In this document: positions 25,192 to 34,514 of the stretch, piece after piece
Layout: each line of letters starts with the position of its first letter
Numbering within the stretch: the first letter of the stretch is position 1
NCBI GenBank assembly: GCA_044226845.1
Contig: JBGAGG010000017.1
Coordinates: 1 to 64,000 of the forward strand
From: JAFDZO01 sp044226845
Lineage (GTDB): Bacteria; Bacteroidota; Ignavibacteria; Tepidaquicellales; Tepidaquicellaceae
Direction: 5' to 3'
Length of the DNA stretch: 64,000 nucleotides
Made by a program: the position numbers and the translations under genes
Notes under the pieces: model-generated
Told to the model about the DNA's origin: nothing
The model's database searches: none
What the model saw: only the letters and a program-made list of their open reading frames with translations

Positions 25192-26541
25192 TTATTTTGC
25201 AGATTGAGATTCGTTAACGACAAGCAGTTCTGAAATGATTTTCTGCATATGTGAAGATTCGATAAGAATCTCAGTAAGCTCTTTGTGTTTGGTTTCTTTT
25301 TTTCCCTCCCTGATTAAATTAATTTTCCCACTTATTTTCTCCAACGGTATTTTTAAATCATTTGCCGCAAGATTTAAAAAATAATTTTTTTCATTATTCA
25401 GTTTTACAAGTTTTTCATTCAAAGATTTCAACTGTTCATTATTTTCTGAGAGTACTTTTGTTTCTTTTTTTGTTATATCTACTTTGTGCAATACATTCAA
25501 TTTTCTGACATTATTTTCCTGAAGAGTTTTATTCCTTTCAAAATCAAGAATACTGAATTTCCTCATATACAATAATGCGTCTTTAAAATTTCCTGCTATC
25601 ATATAAAATTTAGACAGTTCTCTGCAGGAGGTTACCATCATAGTTTTGTTGTTTATTTCAAATGAGAGTTCAAGTGCTTGTTGATAAGTCGCTTCTGCAA
25701 GTTCCTGCTTATTCATTTGGGAATAATTGTTTGCCAAATTAACAAGCGTGTCACATCTATCGACATTTCGATTTGTTTTGAGGAAATAATTCAGACATTT
25801 TAAGTAAATGCTTTCTGCATTTTCATAATCTCCCTGCAGGCTGTGGATACTCGCAGTAGTATTCATAATTCTATACTCAAAATACCGGTTTTGCTCAATT
25901 TTTAAATTAAAATCCTGAGCAGCATACAAGTGACTTAAAGCTTTACTATATTCCCTCAAGTTATAATAAGTACATGCTTTGTTATACAATATTATTATGC
26001 ACACACTTATGTTCAGGAATTTCCGCGAGAGCTTTAATGCCATAGAATAATATTCCAGTGCAAGTGGGTACTCTTCTACTATTAGATAATAATTCCCGAT
26101 ACAATTTAGTATATCACTCTCAAGTTTTTCATCTGCGATTTGACGAAATTGATATAATGCCTTAAAAAAATTATCTATTTGTGATTTATAATCTCCTACT
26201 TTCCAGCAGCATATACCAAGCTCTTTACATGCTATACCGGCATTTTTAAAATCATTAATTGAACCATAAATTTTTACAGAGTCTTCAAGCAAAGGTATTG
26301 CTTTTAAAAAATCATTTAATTTATCATAGTGCATGCCGAGTACATACTTCGAACCGGCTATTCCTTTTACGTAATTAATTTGCTCTGCCATATGTAAAGC
26401 GTTTTCACTGCAGTATTTACATTCTTCGAATAGCTCGATTGAACAAAAATGTTCGGCAATAAAAATTGTATCATCAATTTTTTTCTTCGCCTCATATTCA
26501 GGTAATGTGAGTATGTCAACATCTAAGTGGAGATTTATCAT
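25192..26541 (-). CDS. TPR protein with a truncated, His-less histidine-kinase end (pseudokinase A)
   Basis: A cytosolic protein of 449 residues. Residues about 35-335 are tandem TPR repeats, a protein-binding superhelix (for example SEALEYYSMALKLSRKF-like helices and a SLQGDYENAESIYLK unit). A coiled coil follows (about 340-385, LNEKLVKLNNEKNYFL), then an incomplete dimerisation helix pair. The segment NLAANDLKIPLEKI aligns with VHDLKNPLNGI of the full kinase at 27966-29777, but the phosphoacceptor His is Asn (residue 394). The protein stops at the end of the second helix, with no ATPase domain. It cannot autophosphorylate by the usual route. It starts 11 bases after the 26553 gene in the same transcript. 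Confidence 0.85.
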   Translation of the reverse strand: MINLHLDVDILTLPEYEAKKKIDDTIFIAEHFCSIELFEECKYCSENALHMAEQINYVKGIAGSKYVLGMHYDKLNDFLKAIPLLEDSVKIYGSINDFKNAGIACKELGICCWKVGDYKSQIDNFFKALYQFRQIADEKLESDILNCIGNYYLIVEEYPLALEYYSMALKLSRKFLNISVCIIILYNKACTYYNLREYSKALSHLYAAQDFNLKIEQNRYFEYRIMNTTASIHSLQGDYENAESIYLKCLNYFLKTNRNVDRCDTLVNLANNYSQMNKQELAEATYQQALELSFEINNKTMMVTSCRELSKFYMIAGNFKDALLYMRKFSILDFERNKTLQENNVRKLNVLHKVDITKKETKVLSENNEQLKSLNEKLVKLNNEKNYFLNLAANDLKIPLEKISGKINLIREGKKETKHKELTEILIESSHMQKIISELLVVNESQSAK

Positions 26542-26552
26542 AGAGTGTGAGA

Positions 26553-27956
26553 TCAGCCCGTTGTTACAGTTTCGTTAACTATAAGCAACTCTGAAACTAT
26601 TTTTTGCATATGAGCAGTTTCATTTAGTATTTCTTCAAGAGAATTCAATCTATCATCCCTTGTCAAACCGGATATTGTATTTATTTTCCAACTGATTTTT
26701 TTTAACGGCAGTTTTAAATCATTAGCAGCAAGATTTAAAAAATAATTTTTATCCGAATTCAATTTTATAAGCTCTTTATTCAAAGCCTGCAGCTGCTCAT
26801 TCTTTTCAGAAAGGATTTGCGTTTCTTTTTTAGTAATATCTACTGTATGAAGTATATTTAACTTCCTAATTCTGTCCTCTACTAATGTCTTAGTTCTTTT
26901 AAATTCATATTCCGTATATTTTCTATTATAGTATAAAGCCTCTTTGAACATTTTTCTTCGCTCATAATGACTCGAAAAATCCCGGCAGACATGCATGATA
27001 AGCCTTTTTATGTTAAGTCTTTCCGCTATTTCCTTTGCCCGGCTTAATGATTCTTCCGACTCATCAGTTTTTCCTAATGCAAGATATGCCAAAGATATAT
27101 AAATCAGTGTATCGCATTTATCAATTTCATTTCCGGTTTTTGTGAAGTAGTCAATATTTTTGAAAAATAATTCTAGCGCTTCTTCATTCCTGTTAAGGTT
27201 AGTATAAGTATGACCGATGTTCTGCAATATCCTGTGTTCAAGGAATTCATTCCTTTCCAGTTTAGTATTGAAATCCTGTGCAGCAAGATAGTGCTTTAAA
27301 GCTTTCTTGTATAATCCCCTTGCAATTTCACCGTGTTCGTTATCAACATTATTTGCATCCATTTCTGCAGCTTTATTATTAAAAGTCAGTGCCATATTAT
27401 ACAGAGTAAAAATAATGCCGTTCACATCACGCAGTTCTTTGCTGATACTTATTGATTTTTTGTAATATTCAATTGCGAGAGAAAATTCCTTAGTTTCGAG
27501 ATAATAATTACCTATTGAGTTTAAAGAATTTGCCTCCTCTTTTCGCATTCTTGCGTTATTATATGCTGCCGCTGCTTTAAAAAATGCTTCTATCTCATTA
27601 GAATAGTCGCCTATATTCCAGTAACAAAAACCAAGCATCTGACATATTTTCCCTATGCATCTGAAATCTTGTGTATCTCTTGAACTTAACTCTGCATCTA
27701 CAAGCTTGGTGATTGCCGATGAATAATCTTCTTTATTTGAGAAGATTATTCCAATGATAAGTTTTGCATTTGCTATTCCTCTGTTATAATTAATTGCCTC
27801 TGCCATCTCCAAAGACCTTTCAACACAATACTTACTTTCTTCATAGTGCTTTATCTCGCAGAAATGTTCAGCGATCTGATTTATTCCATCAATCTTTTTA
27901 TGAGCTTCTTCTATCGGAAGAGTTTTTATATCTGTATTTAAGCGAAGGTCTATCAT
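26553..27956 (-). CDS. TPR protein with a truncated, His-less histidine-kinase end (pseudokinase B)
   Basis: A 467-residue paralogue of the 25192 protein with the same plan: an N-terminal motif shared by both (IDLRLNTDIKTLP here), TPR repeats from about 30 to 350, a coiled coil LNKELIKLNSDKNYFL, and a partial dimerisation domain NLAANDLKLPLKKISWKI with Asn at residue 412 where a kinase would have His. It ends with HMQKIVSELLIVNE and has no ATPase domain. It lies 9 bases after the full kinase gene and 11 bases before the other reduced paralogue, so all three are one operon. Both reduced copies keep the linker VDITKKET. Confidence 0.85.
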   Translation of the reverse strand: MIDLRLNTDIKTLPIEEAHKKIDGINQIAEHFCEIKHYEESKYCVERSLEMAEAINYNRGIANAKLIIGIIFSNKEDYSSAITKLVDAELSSRDTQDFRCIGKICQMLGFCYWNIGDYSNEIEAFFKAAAAYNNARMRKEEANSLNSIGNYYLETKEFSLAIEYYKKSISISKELRDVNGIIFTLYNMALTFNNKAAEMDANNVDNEHGEIARGLYKKALKHYLAAQDFNTKLERNEFLEHRILQNIGHTYTNLNRNEEALELFFKNIDYFTKTGNEIDKCDTLIYISLAYLALGKTDESEESLSRAKEIAERLNIKRLIMHVCRDFSSHYERRKMFKEALYYNRKYTEYEFKRTKTLVEDRIRKLNILHTVDITKKETQILSEKNEQLQALNKELIKLNSDKNYFLNLAANDLKLPLKKISWKINTISGLTRDDRLNSLEEILNETAHMQKIVSELLIVNETVTTG

Positions 27957-27965
27957 TGCGTGAAG

Positions 27966-29777
27966 TTAAAACTCGAGAGTAAATGTTGTACCGCTGCCAT
28001 AAACTGATTTGAAAGAAATCTTTCCTCCAAGCAGCTCAGTTAGTTTTTTTACAATCGAAAGCCCGAGCCCTGTAGAGTTTTCTCCGGCTGTGGGTTTATT
28101 GGAAATCTTTGCAAATTTTTTAAATACTTTATCATGCTCTTCTTCTTTTATTCCAAGTCCGGAATCAATAATTTGTATTTTAAATTTATCTTCTTCTTCA
28201 GATAAAACAACATGAACACTTTTGCCTTTCTCTGAATATTTTATAGCATTAGAAATCAAGTTCTCCAGAATTTCTGTAAATGCTGTTTCATCGGTTGAAT
28301 AAAAAATTTCTCCTGCTTTATTATTGAACTCAAGTGTAATACTTTTTTCGTCAGCTATATTTTTAAAATGAGAAATTATCTCTGTAAGAAGCGCAGAAAT
28401 ATTTACGGATTTAAAATTAAGATTGTATTCGCCTGATTCGATAGCATTGACATCAAGCAGATTGTTTAATATCAGCTTCATCCTGTCAGTGACTGATGCA
28501 ATTCTTTGAATGACCGAATCGAATTTCTCCTGTGATACTTTATCTATATTTTTTATAAGTCCTGAAGCAGCAAGCGAAATACCGTTTAACGGATTTTTTA
28601 AATCATGTACGGCAATACCAAGGAACTCATCCTTTTCTTCATGCAGTGCCTTAAGTTTTTTATTCAATGCATCCAGTTCTTCATTTTTATCATGCAATAT
28701 TTCCGCTTCTTTTTTTGCAACATCTACTTTATGAGTAATGTTTAAGTACTTTACTTTTAAGTCTGAAAATTCTTTTGTTGCCTGAGACTCAAGCTTAAAA
28801 TATGTTTCAAAGCAATAGTAGGCTTTCTCATACTCGCCTAAAGCTTCGTATGTATCAGCAAGGCTTTGATTAATTCTGTTCTGAAGTTTTTTTGAATTTA
28901 TTTTATTCGCAATCTCTAATGATTCTTCCTGATGTTTTAAAGCTTTGTTAAACTCTCCCATTTTATAATATGCGAGCCCTATAAGTAAATTAGTGTGCGC
29001 CAGTGTTGATTCATCCTTGCTTTCACTTACTATTTCCAGACTTTTAAAATAACAGTCCAGCGCATCATTGTATTTTTCCTGCTCCAGATATACTGCTGCA
29101 ATATTATTATAAGTTTTTGCAAGAGCATCATTATTGTTTACAGTTTCCCTGTTCATTCTAAGGCTGTCATTCATCAGGTCAAGAGCTTCATCATATCTTT
29201 TAAGGCTTGAGAATAAGTATCCCAGATTGCTTTTAAGAGAACAAATATCAGAAGGATTTCCGACCTCTATTGCAAGGTCTATCGCCTGCTGCGAGTACTC
29301 CAGAGAGTTTTCAAGTTCTTTCATCCAGTGATAGCAATTGGAAATGTTATTCAATATCTGTGACTGAAGTTTTTTATTGTTCAGCTCCTCTGCTATCTTT
29401 AATGCTCTAAAATAATTTGCAAGAGAATTGGAATGGTCGCCAAGATTTGATAAGGCAATGCCCAGAACATTTAATGCAGAAGCCTCTTCTTTCTTCATTC
29501 CCAAAGAAGAAGTTATAAGAATGGCATTGTTTACATTTTCAACTACAACATCAAAATGTCCGCGCTGCATCGAAATTTTTGCAAGCCCGAAGTATGCTTC
29601 ATACAAAGATTTTGCATCATGAGATTCTTCCGCAAAAGCTTTTGCTTCCATGTATAATTTTTCCGCCTCTTCTAATTGAGAAGATGAATAATTATTGAAT
29701 GCAATTGAAAGATATTCTTTTATCTTTTCTGATAACTGGTTTGAATCGGGAATTGTCTTTTCTTCTGTGGATGCCAT
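27966..29777 (-). CDS. TPR-repeat sensor histidine kinase (complete)
   Basis: A cytosolic two-component kinase of 603 residues and the first gene of a three-gene operon. TPR repeats occupy about 15-335, and a coiled-coil linker follows (VDVAKKEAEILHDKNEELD). The dimerisation/phosphoacceptor domain has GIAVHDLKNPLNGI with the phosphorylated His at about residue 391. The ATPase domain contains the N box ENLISNAIKYS, the G1 box DSGLGI, the F-box region VFKKFAKIS and the G2 box STGLGLSIVKKL. There are no membrane segments and no receiver domain, so the input is presumably a TPR-bound partner. No response regulator gene is nearby; the partner must lie elsewhere. Its two downstream paralogues lack the catalytic half. 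Confidence 0.93.
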   Translation of the reverse strand: MASTEEKTIPDSNQLSEKIKEYLSIAFNNYSSSQLEEAEKLYMEAKAFAEESHDAKSLYEAYFGLAKISMQRGHFDVVVENVNNAILITSSLGMKKEEASALNVLGIALSNLGDHSNSLANYFRALKIAEELNNKKLQSQILNNISNCYHWMKELENSLEYSQQAIDLAIEVGNPSDICSLKSNLGYLFSSLKRYDEALDLMNDSLRMNRETVNNNDALAKTYNNIAAVYLEQEKYNDALDCYFKSLEIVSESKDESTLAHTNLLIGLAYYKMGEFNKALKHQEESLEIANKINSKKLQNRINQSLADTYEALGEYEKAYYCFETYFKLESQATKEFSDLKVKYLNITHKVDVAKKEAEILHDKNEELDALNKKLKALHEEKDEFLGIAVHDLKNPLNGISLAASGLIKNIDKVSQEKFDSVIQRIASVTDRMKLILNNLLDVNAIESGEYNLNFKSVNISALLTEIISHFKNIADEKSITLEFNNKAGEIFYSTDETAFTEILENLISNAIKYSEKGKSVHVVLSEEEDKFKIQIIDSGLGIKEEEHDKVFKKFAKISNKPTAGENSTGLGLSIVKKLTELLGGKISFKSVYGSGTTFTLEF

Positions 29778-29878
29778 GGGATTGTAAAGATAGAATTATT
29801 TTGCAGATTTTGAAATGGAATATACTGTGATATAATTTTATGTGATTAATCCCAATTCTGAAATCACTATTTTAGAAT

Positions 29879-30742
29879 ATGAAAAAGTTATTAGCCCTGT
29901 TTATTTTTTCTCTGATATTCTGTTCTTGCCAGGTTGAAACAAATTTTTCGCATAAAGGTATAGATGATATTCCCGGAGTGTACAGGGTTTATATGGGCAA
30001 AATTGACAGCCTTTCAATATACATTGTTGACGGTGAAACTGTGCGAAGAGAAATTTATCCTGATTTCATCTTTGGAGGAAATGAACTAAGATATACTTTT
30101 GTTCCCCACAACGAAATCTGGATTGATAATTCTGTTTCAAATAGGGAATATACCACTACTCTCAGACATGAAATAAATGAAATGATTTTAATGCGGGATG
30201 CGAGTATGACTTATCTTCATGCACATGACTCTTCATTAATGCTGGAAGTTAAATTAAGAAATGATTTTAGAAATGAATCACTTGAACATGAAAAATCTCT
30301 TCCCGAAGTTATTGTTTCAGATACAGATTCAATAAAACAAATATTATCCATTCCCGATAAAATAAAATTAAAAGATATCTATCTTCAGAAAAGAGAAACA
30401 ATAAATAATAAATTTACTTTATGGCTTGTTGACGGAGATAAAATAAGAAGAGAAATTTATCCTGACTTCGGATTTAACGGAGACTGGTATGATTATAACT
30501 TTATACCTGAAAATGAGATTTGGATAGATGGCAGTATTTCTTGCGAACAATATATTTATTCATTAACAAGCGAGATTAAATTTATTGAGCTTTATTCTTC
30601 CGGCATAGGCTACGATGATGCTACTAAAAAGTCAGATGAAGTTGTTCGGAATCTTCGCGCAAAAATATATAATGAACTTGCTGTTAAATTTGTAAAACTG
30701 GATAGAAGCAAAGAGTTAGTAAGAGATAAAGTTATTAAATAG
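29879..30742 (+). CDS. Lipoprotein with two copies of an HExxE-type domain
   Basis: A predicted lipoprotein of 287 residues (signal MKKLLALFIFSLIFCSC, with the lipobox Cys near 17). The mature part is an internal duplication. Each copy contains a D-G-x-x-[VI]-R-R-E-IYPDF segment, then [FI]-x-P-x-N-EIWID and an alpha-helical stretch. Copy 1 (about 30-135) reads LRHEINEMILM followed by YLHAHD, an HExxE/His-Asp arrangement that could bind metal. Copy 2 (about 165-270) has LTSEIKFIELY and DDATKK at the same places, so those His residues are lost. From memory the copy-1 pattern resembles a domain in phage and bacterial hypothetical proteins. Function unknown. It is transcribed divergently from the kinase operon. 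Confidence 0.75.
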   Translation: MKKLLALFIFSLIFCSCQVETNFSHKGIDDIPGVYRVYMGKIDSLSIYIVDGETVRREIYPDFIFGGNELRYTFVPHNEIWIDNSVSNREYTTTLRHEINEMILMRDASMTYLHAHDSSLMLEVKLRNDFRNESLEHEKSLPEVIVSDTDSIKQILSIPDKIKLKDIYLQKRETINNKFTLWLVDGDKIRREIYPDFGFNGDWYDYNFIPENEIWIDGSISCEQYIYSLTSEIKFIELYSSGIGYDDATKKSDEVVRNLRAKIYNELAVKFVKLDRSKELVRDKVIK

Positions 30743-30768
30743 CATCAGAAAATATTTACTGAAACCGT

Positions 30769-31344
30769 TTATTTTTTCTTTTCATTATCTGCCGCAAAAT
30801 CCAATACGATAGAATTCATACAGTATCTTTTATATGTCGGAGGAGGTCCGTCATCAAAAATATGTCCCAAATGAGAATTGCATCTTCCGCATAAAACTTC
30901 TGTTCTTTCCATCCCTGCAGATCTGTCATCCTGATAAATTACGCTGTTCATCCTTGATGTTTCGAAAAAACTCGGCCACCCGCAAGTGCTGGCAAATTTT
31001 GAATCGGAGCGGAATAATTCATTACCGCACACTGCGCAGTAATATGTTCCTAATCCTGTTGAGTTCCAGTATTTGCCTGTGAATGCATATTCGGTTTCTT
31101 TATTCCGCGCAACTTGATAAATGCTGTCAGACAATATCTTCTTCCATTCAGCATCACTTACATTTAGTTTTGATGTATCTGTTCTTGAGTAATAAGGATT
31201 TTTTTTATCATCCGATACAGATATTTTTTTGCTCTCTTTTTGTATCAATGAGTCTGCCGCTTTGGTAAGATCTTTTTCTATGCTCTTATTGCAGCCTGAA
31301 AGCATTAGCGAAAAAAGAAATAGTATAGAGATTGTTTTATTCAT
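30769..31344 (-). CDS. msrB: Exported peptide-methionine (R)-S-oxide reductase MsrB, lipoprotein
   Basis: Reduces the R-sulfoxide of methionine in proteins, here outside the cytoplasm. The start chosen is the ATG at 31344 (MNKTISILFLFSLMLSGC), which begins a clean lipoprotein signal peptide; an upstream in-frame ATG at 31383 would add 13 residues before it. The mature enzyme has the zinc motifs CAVCG and CGRC, the STCGWPSFF segment with the likely resolving Cys, GHIFDDGPPPTYKRYC and the catalytic Cys in RYCMNS. All key residues are present. No MsrA is fused to it. It converges on the lipoprotein gene at 29879-30742, with 26 bases between their stop codons. Confidence 0.94.
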   Translation of the reverse strand: MNKTISILFLFSLMLSGCNKSIEKDLTKAADSLIQKESKKISVSDDKKNPYYSRTDTSKLNVSDAEWKKILSDSIYQVARNKETEYAFTGKYWNSTGLGTYYCAVCGNELFRSDSKFASTCGWPSFFETSRMNSVIYQDDRSAGMERTEVLCGRCNSHLGHIFDDGPPPTYKRYCMNSIVLDFAADNEKKK

Positions 31345-31415
31345 TCTGTTTTTTATAACCGTAAATAAATTATAAATGTTCATACGGAAAATTTTATAAA
31401 CCGGATTTATAAAAA

Positions 31416-31446
31416 GAAAGCTCTGCCGGAATTACCGGAGAGCTTC
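31416..31446 (-). terminator. Terminator after the serine hydrolase gene
   Basis: GAAAGCTCTGCCGG (31416-31429) pairs with CCGGAGAGCTTC (31435-31446) with small bulges, and a five-base A-run lies on the left for minus-strand transcription. Confidence 0.7.
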
Positions 31447-31475
31447 ATATATCCGATGATAAATTTTATTATATC

Positions 31476-32552
31476 CTATTCTAATGCTCCTGCTGCCCGC
31501 AGTAATCTTTTGGCTAACTCATCGGGCATATCACTTCCGGGCCTTTGAGTATTATATACTACTATAATTGAACAGTTCTTCTCCGGTGAATAACCCGAGA
31601 AATTTGTAAATCCCGGAATGCCTCCGTTATGCCCGAGAAATCCACCTACGGAAAACATCCCCAGTCCGTATTTTAAATTCCCGTGAGTAATTGCCCATTC
31701 TTTTCTTGCTTCCTGAATCTTCGGCGAATAAAATTTTCCCGTTCCTAACGCTCTCAGATAAATTTTTATATCATTAATATCTGAAATAATATCTCCTGCT
31801 GCGCTTGCCCATGTAACGTCATAGTATGATGTTACATCTGTCAGCTTTGATGAAGTTGAATCCATCTGCATATAGCCGTGAGAGTAATCACCCATCATAT
31901 CCCTTCCGTTTGCCGTCCATGTGTTTTTTAAACCCAACGGTTCAAAAATTCTTTTTTTAACTTCATCCTGCCATTTATTTCCGGTAACCTTTTCAATAAT
32001 TTTACCTATGAGAATTGTATTGGTATTGGAGTAATGAAAGTCAGCGTCAGGTGGAAAATACGGCGGATACTTTAAAGCTAACTGCACAAGCTCGTCATCA
32101 GTCCAGACCTTTGCAGGTCTGTTAGTAAGTGTATCTTCAAACTCTATCGACTCGGAGTAATTATAAAGTCCCGAACGCATATTGGCAAGCATTTTAACAG
32201 TTATGTTCTCTGCATTCGGAATCTCCGGGAAATATTTGGAAATTCTTTCATCTAAAGAAACTTTGCCCTCATCAACAAGCTGCAGCAAAACAGAAATAGT
32301 GAACGTTTTGGTCACGCTGCCTATTCTGTAAGTGTTTTCAAGCCGCATGGGGATTTTCTTCTCAAGGTCGGCATATCCTTTCGCTTTTTCCCATTTATAA
32401 TCTCCGCAGACATATGAGACAATCATACCGGGAATTAAAGGATTAACGGCAAGAACTGAATCTGTAATTCTTTCAAATTCTTTATCAAGAACCGATTGAG
32501 AAAAACAAGAAGTAGAAAAGAAGAAAATTAATAAAAAGAGTTTGGTTTTCAT
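31476..32552 (-). CDS. Exported serine hydrolase of the class C beta-lactamase/DD-peptidase family
   Basis: A 358-residue secreted protein with signal peptide (about 1-18, ending CFSQ). The three active-site elements of the serine beta-lactamase-like superfamily are in order: SVTK in RIGSVTKTFTISVLLQL (nucleophile Ser), YSNTNT (Tyr) and the HNGG triad equivalent in GHNGGIPGF near the C terminus. The family includes DD-peptidases, esterases and beta-lactamases; the sequence alone does not choose among them, and an antibiotic role should not be assumed. The gene is monocistronic with its own terminator. Confidence 0.9.
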   Translation of the reverse strand: MKTKLFLLIFFFSTSCFSQSVLDKEFERITDSVLAVNPLIPGMIVSYVCGDYKWEKAKGYADLEKKIPMRLENTYRIGSVTKTFTISVLLQLVDEGKVSLDERISKYFPEIPNAENITVKMLANMRSGLYNYSESIEFEDTLTNRPAKVWTDDELVQLALKYPPYFPPDADFHYSNTNTILIGKIIEKVTGNKWQDEVKKRIFEPLGLKNTWTANGRDMMGDYSHGYMQMDSTSSKLTDVTSYYDVTWASAAGDIISDINDIKIYLRALGTGKFYSPKIQEARKEWAITHGNLKYGLGMFSVGGFLGHNGGIPGFTNFSGYSPEKNCSIIVVYNTQRPGSDMPDELAKRLLRAAGALE

Positions 32553-32644
32553 CTGAGGTATTTTAATTATGAAAATTTAAGGCAGGGGGAAATTATAACT
32601 TAATAAAATTAAGCAAAAGAAAAAAACAAAAAAGTTACAACTGC

Positions 32645-34102
32645 CTATGCCAATTGTTTAGCTTTTTCAATAAGCCAGTGCCTAGATGCAACAGAATCTT
32701 TTTTTTCAATTTCTTTAGCAATAAATCCTGCATCATTTAATTTATTATCTGCTTTCATTTTTAAAATCTTATTGTAAAAATTAATGAAATTTATCTGCTG
32801 CGTTTTAAAAACATCGGATATTTCATCTGTAGTTGAAAGAAAATTTCTGAATGCATTTATCATGGAAAATGCAGCATCGTATAGATCTAATTCATAATAA
32901 ATTCTCAGCATTAAATTCTTTATATCTACTTTATAGATAAATAAATCATAGGGGATCTTGCTTAAGCTTTCAAGAGCATCTTCGAACTTGCCTCTCTCAA
33001 AATATAGATTTGACTTAGCCAGGTTTTCCATATTCTCTCTGAATTCAGGCTTCAGTTTTTCTGTAAAATCATTAACAAAATTCTCAAACCAACTATACTC
33101 TTCAAGACTGACTGCCATATTCATAATATTGCGGTAAAGCAGTACACTCATAAATTCTTTTTCTGAAGGAGAATATGCAGTATGTTCAAGCATTTTTTTG
33201 AATATTTCAAATTCTTCCCTCGCCGATAAAGTCCCGAATTTATTATCCTTTGTGTGCAGCCATGCAATAAAATCATTGAAGATAAAATATTGCTCCTTCC
33301 TGCTGAACTTTTCGATATTTTCATAGAATAATTTCTGAAATTTATTGAACATTGCTTCATCTTCCACGTTCTGCAGAGTTTTAAAGGCATAATAATAAAT
33401 TTCAATCAACCACAGCCACTCTGATTTTTTTTCTTTCAGCAGCTTTAACAATTTTTCAAAATCGAAACTTTCATATACACTTTCAATTAGCGAACTTGTG
33501 AACTCAAGATTGTAATAATTCTGTATTATTATTTTATCTCTTTGCTTTCTTAAAAAGGTAACAAAAAATGTCAGTATCACATACTCAGTGTATTTCACTC
33601 TTTTCGGAACGGATTTTTCAAACTTATGTAATCCTATATAGTATTCTTCAAAAAGCCGTTCAAGTCTTTCCTCTTCATTAAAACACTTATCGCTCTGAAA
33701 TCTATTTCCCGAAAGTTTTTTTTCAAGTGAGTTTAAAGTTTTCAGAAACAGCTTATCATTTTTTTTATCCTTATAAACACGCGCAAGAGTTTCGTCTGAT
33801 AACTCATCGTTTAACGAAAGAGCTTCGCTAACTAGAAACTGCTCTGCCATCCCAGTAAGATCTGATGTGATATTCTTTAATTTCTTTTCATTGAATTGTT
33901 CTGAAGGAAACAACGCAGCAAAAACTTTTTCTTTATCAAGCTGAGCCGAGCTGAATTCCGGATGGTGTTTTTTGAGAATTGCATATAAGCCGCTCACATC
34001 GCGGCCCGTGGAAAAGTACGGTGAGTTTACAAATTTTTCAAAATCCTTCCATTCCTTTGGTGAAAAGACCTTCAAAATCTCTACAAGTTTACTATCCTGC
34101 AT
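32645..34102 (-). CDS. Uncharacterised 485-residue helical protein (copy 1)
   Basis: I do not recognise a named family. The protein is cytosolic by appearance (no signal peptide), rich in Lys, Glu, Phe and Leu, and almost wholly helical in character, like TPR or other helical-repeat proteins. The N terminus carries a motif shared with the copy at 40410-41867: an F-S-x-x-E segment, then FxKFVNSPYF and YPEF-like sequence (here KDFEKFVNSPYFSTGRD). The two proteins are exactly the same length. The gene is divergent from the small gene at 34297 and flanks a pair of T9SS cargo genes. Confidence 0.75.
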   Translation of the reverse strand: MQDSKLVEILKVFSPKEWKDFEKFVNSPYFSTGRDVSGLYAILKKHHPEFSSAQLDKEKVFAALFPSEQFNEKKLKNITSDLTGMAEQFLVSEALSLNDELSDETLARVYKDKKNDKLFLKTLNSLEKKLSGNRFQSDKCFNEEERLERLFEEYYIGLHKFEKSVPKRVKYTEYVILTFFVTFLRKQRDKIIIQNYYNLEFTSSLIESVYESFDFEKLLKLLKEKKSEWLWLIEIYYYAFKTLQNVEDEAMFNKFQKLFYENIEKFSRKEQYFIFNDFIAWLHTKDNKFGTLSAREEFEIFKKMLEHTAYSPSEKEFMSVLLYRNIMNMAVSLEEYSWFENFVNDFTEKLKPEFRENMENLAKSNLYFERGKFEDALESLSKIPYDLFIYKVDIKNLMLRIYYELDLYDAAFSMINAFRNFLSTTDEISDVFKTQQINFINFYNKILKMKADNKLNDAGFIAKEIEKKDSVASRHWLIEKAKQLA

Positions 34103-34296
34103 TAAAATTGCCCCCTGAAATATTGAGACAAATATAGGTTTTCTGTGGCAAAGTTAAAACGTAAAACTTGTTTTTCGCTCTAAAATTGCAGTTTTTGTCA
34201 AATTTTCAAGAAAATTGCTTTGAGACTTTCAGTAAAAATCTATTTGAGCGCGAGACTTTTTCAGCATAACTTTGTATCAACTTTAACAAAACAACA

Positions 34297-34500
34297 ATGA
34301 GTACAAATCAGACATTAGAAACACTGAAAGTATTAAAGACAATCATCGAAAGACTGAACTCAGAAATGGTAATACTTATAAACGCAGCAGCAGAGATAGA
34401 AATAATCATCAGAAAGAATGAACCGGGTATTTCAAAATATCCCCTGCTTGAAAAAAAAGTAAATACATTAATAGAAAATTATAAAAACTTAATAAAATAA
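34297..34500 (+). CDS. Small helical protein of unknown function
   Basis: A 67-residue frame predicted to be mostly amphipathic helix (LEVLKTIIERLNSEM-like stretch, then LLEKKVNTLIENYKNLIK). It starts with ATG and ends 14 bases before the T9SS cargo gene at 34515, so it could be the first gene of that transcript. No Shine-Dalgarno is visible, and no family is recognised. Amino-acid composition and position support a real gene, but length alone does not prove it. Confidence 0.5.
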   Translation: MSTNQTLETLKVLKTIIERLNSEMVILINAAAEIEIIIRKNEPGISKYPLLEKKVNTLIENYKNLIK

Positions 34501-34514
34501 AATTAAATAAAATT

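Noticed and set aside
31476..32552. Calling the serine hydrolase an antibiotic-resistance beta-lactamase
   Set aside because: The SxxK, YxN and HxG motifs are shared by peptidases and esterases; nothing in the sequence or context indicates a resistance role.
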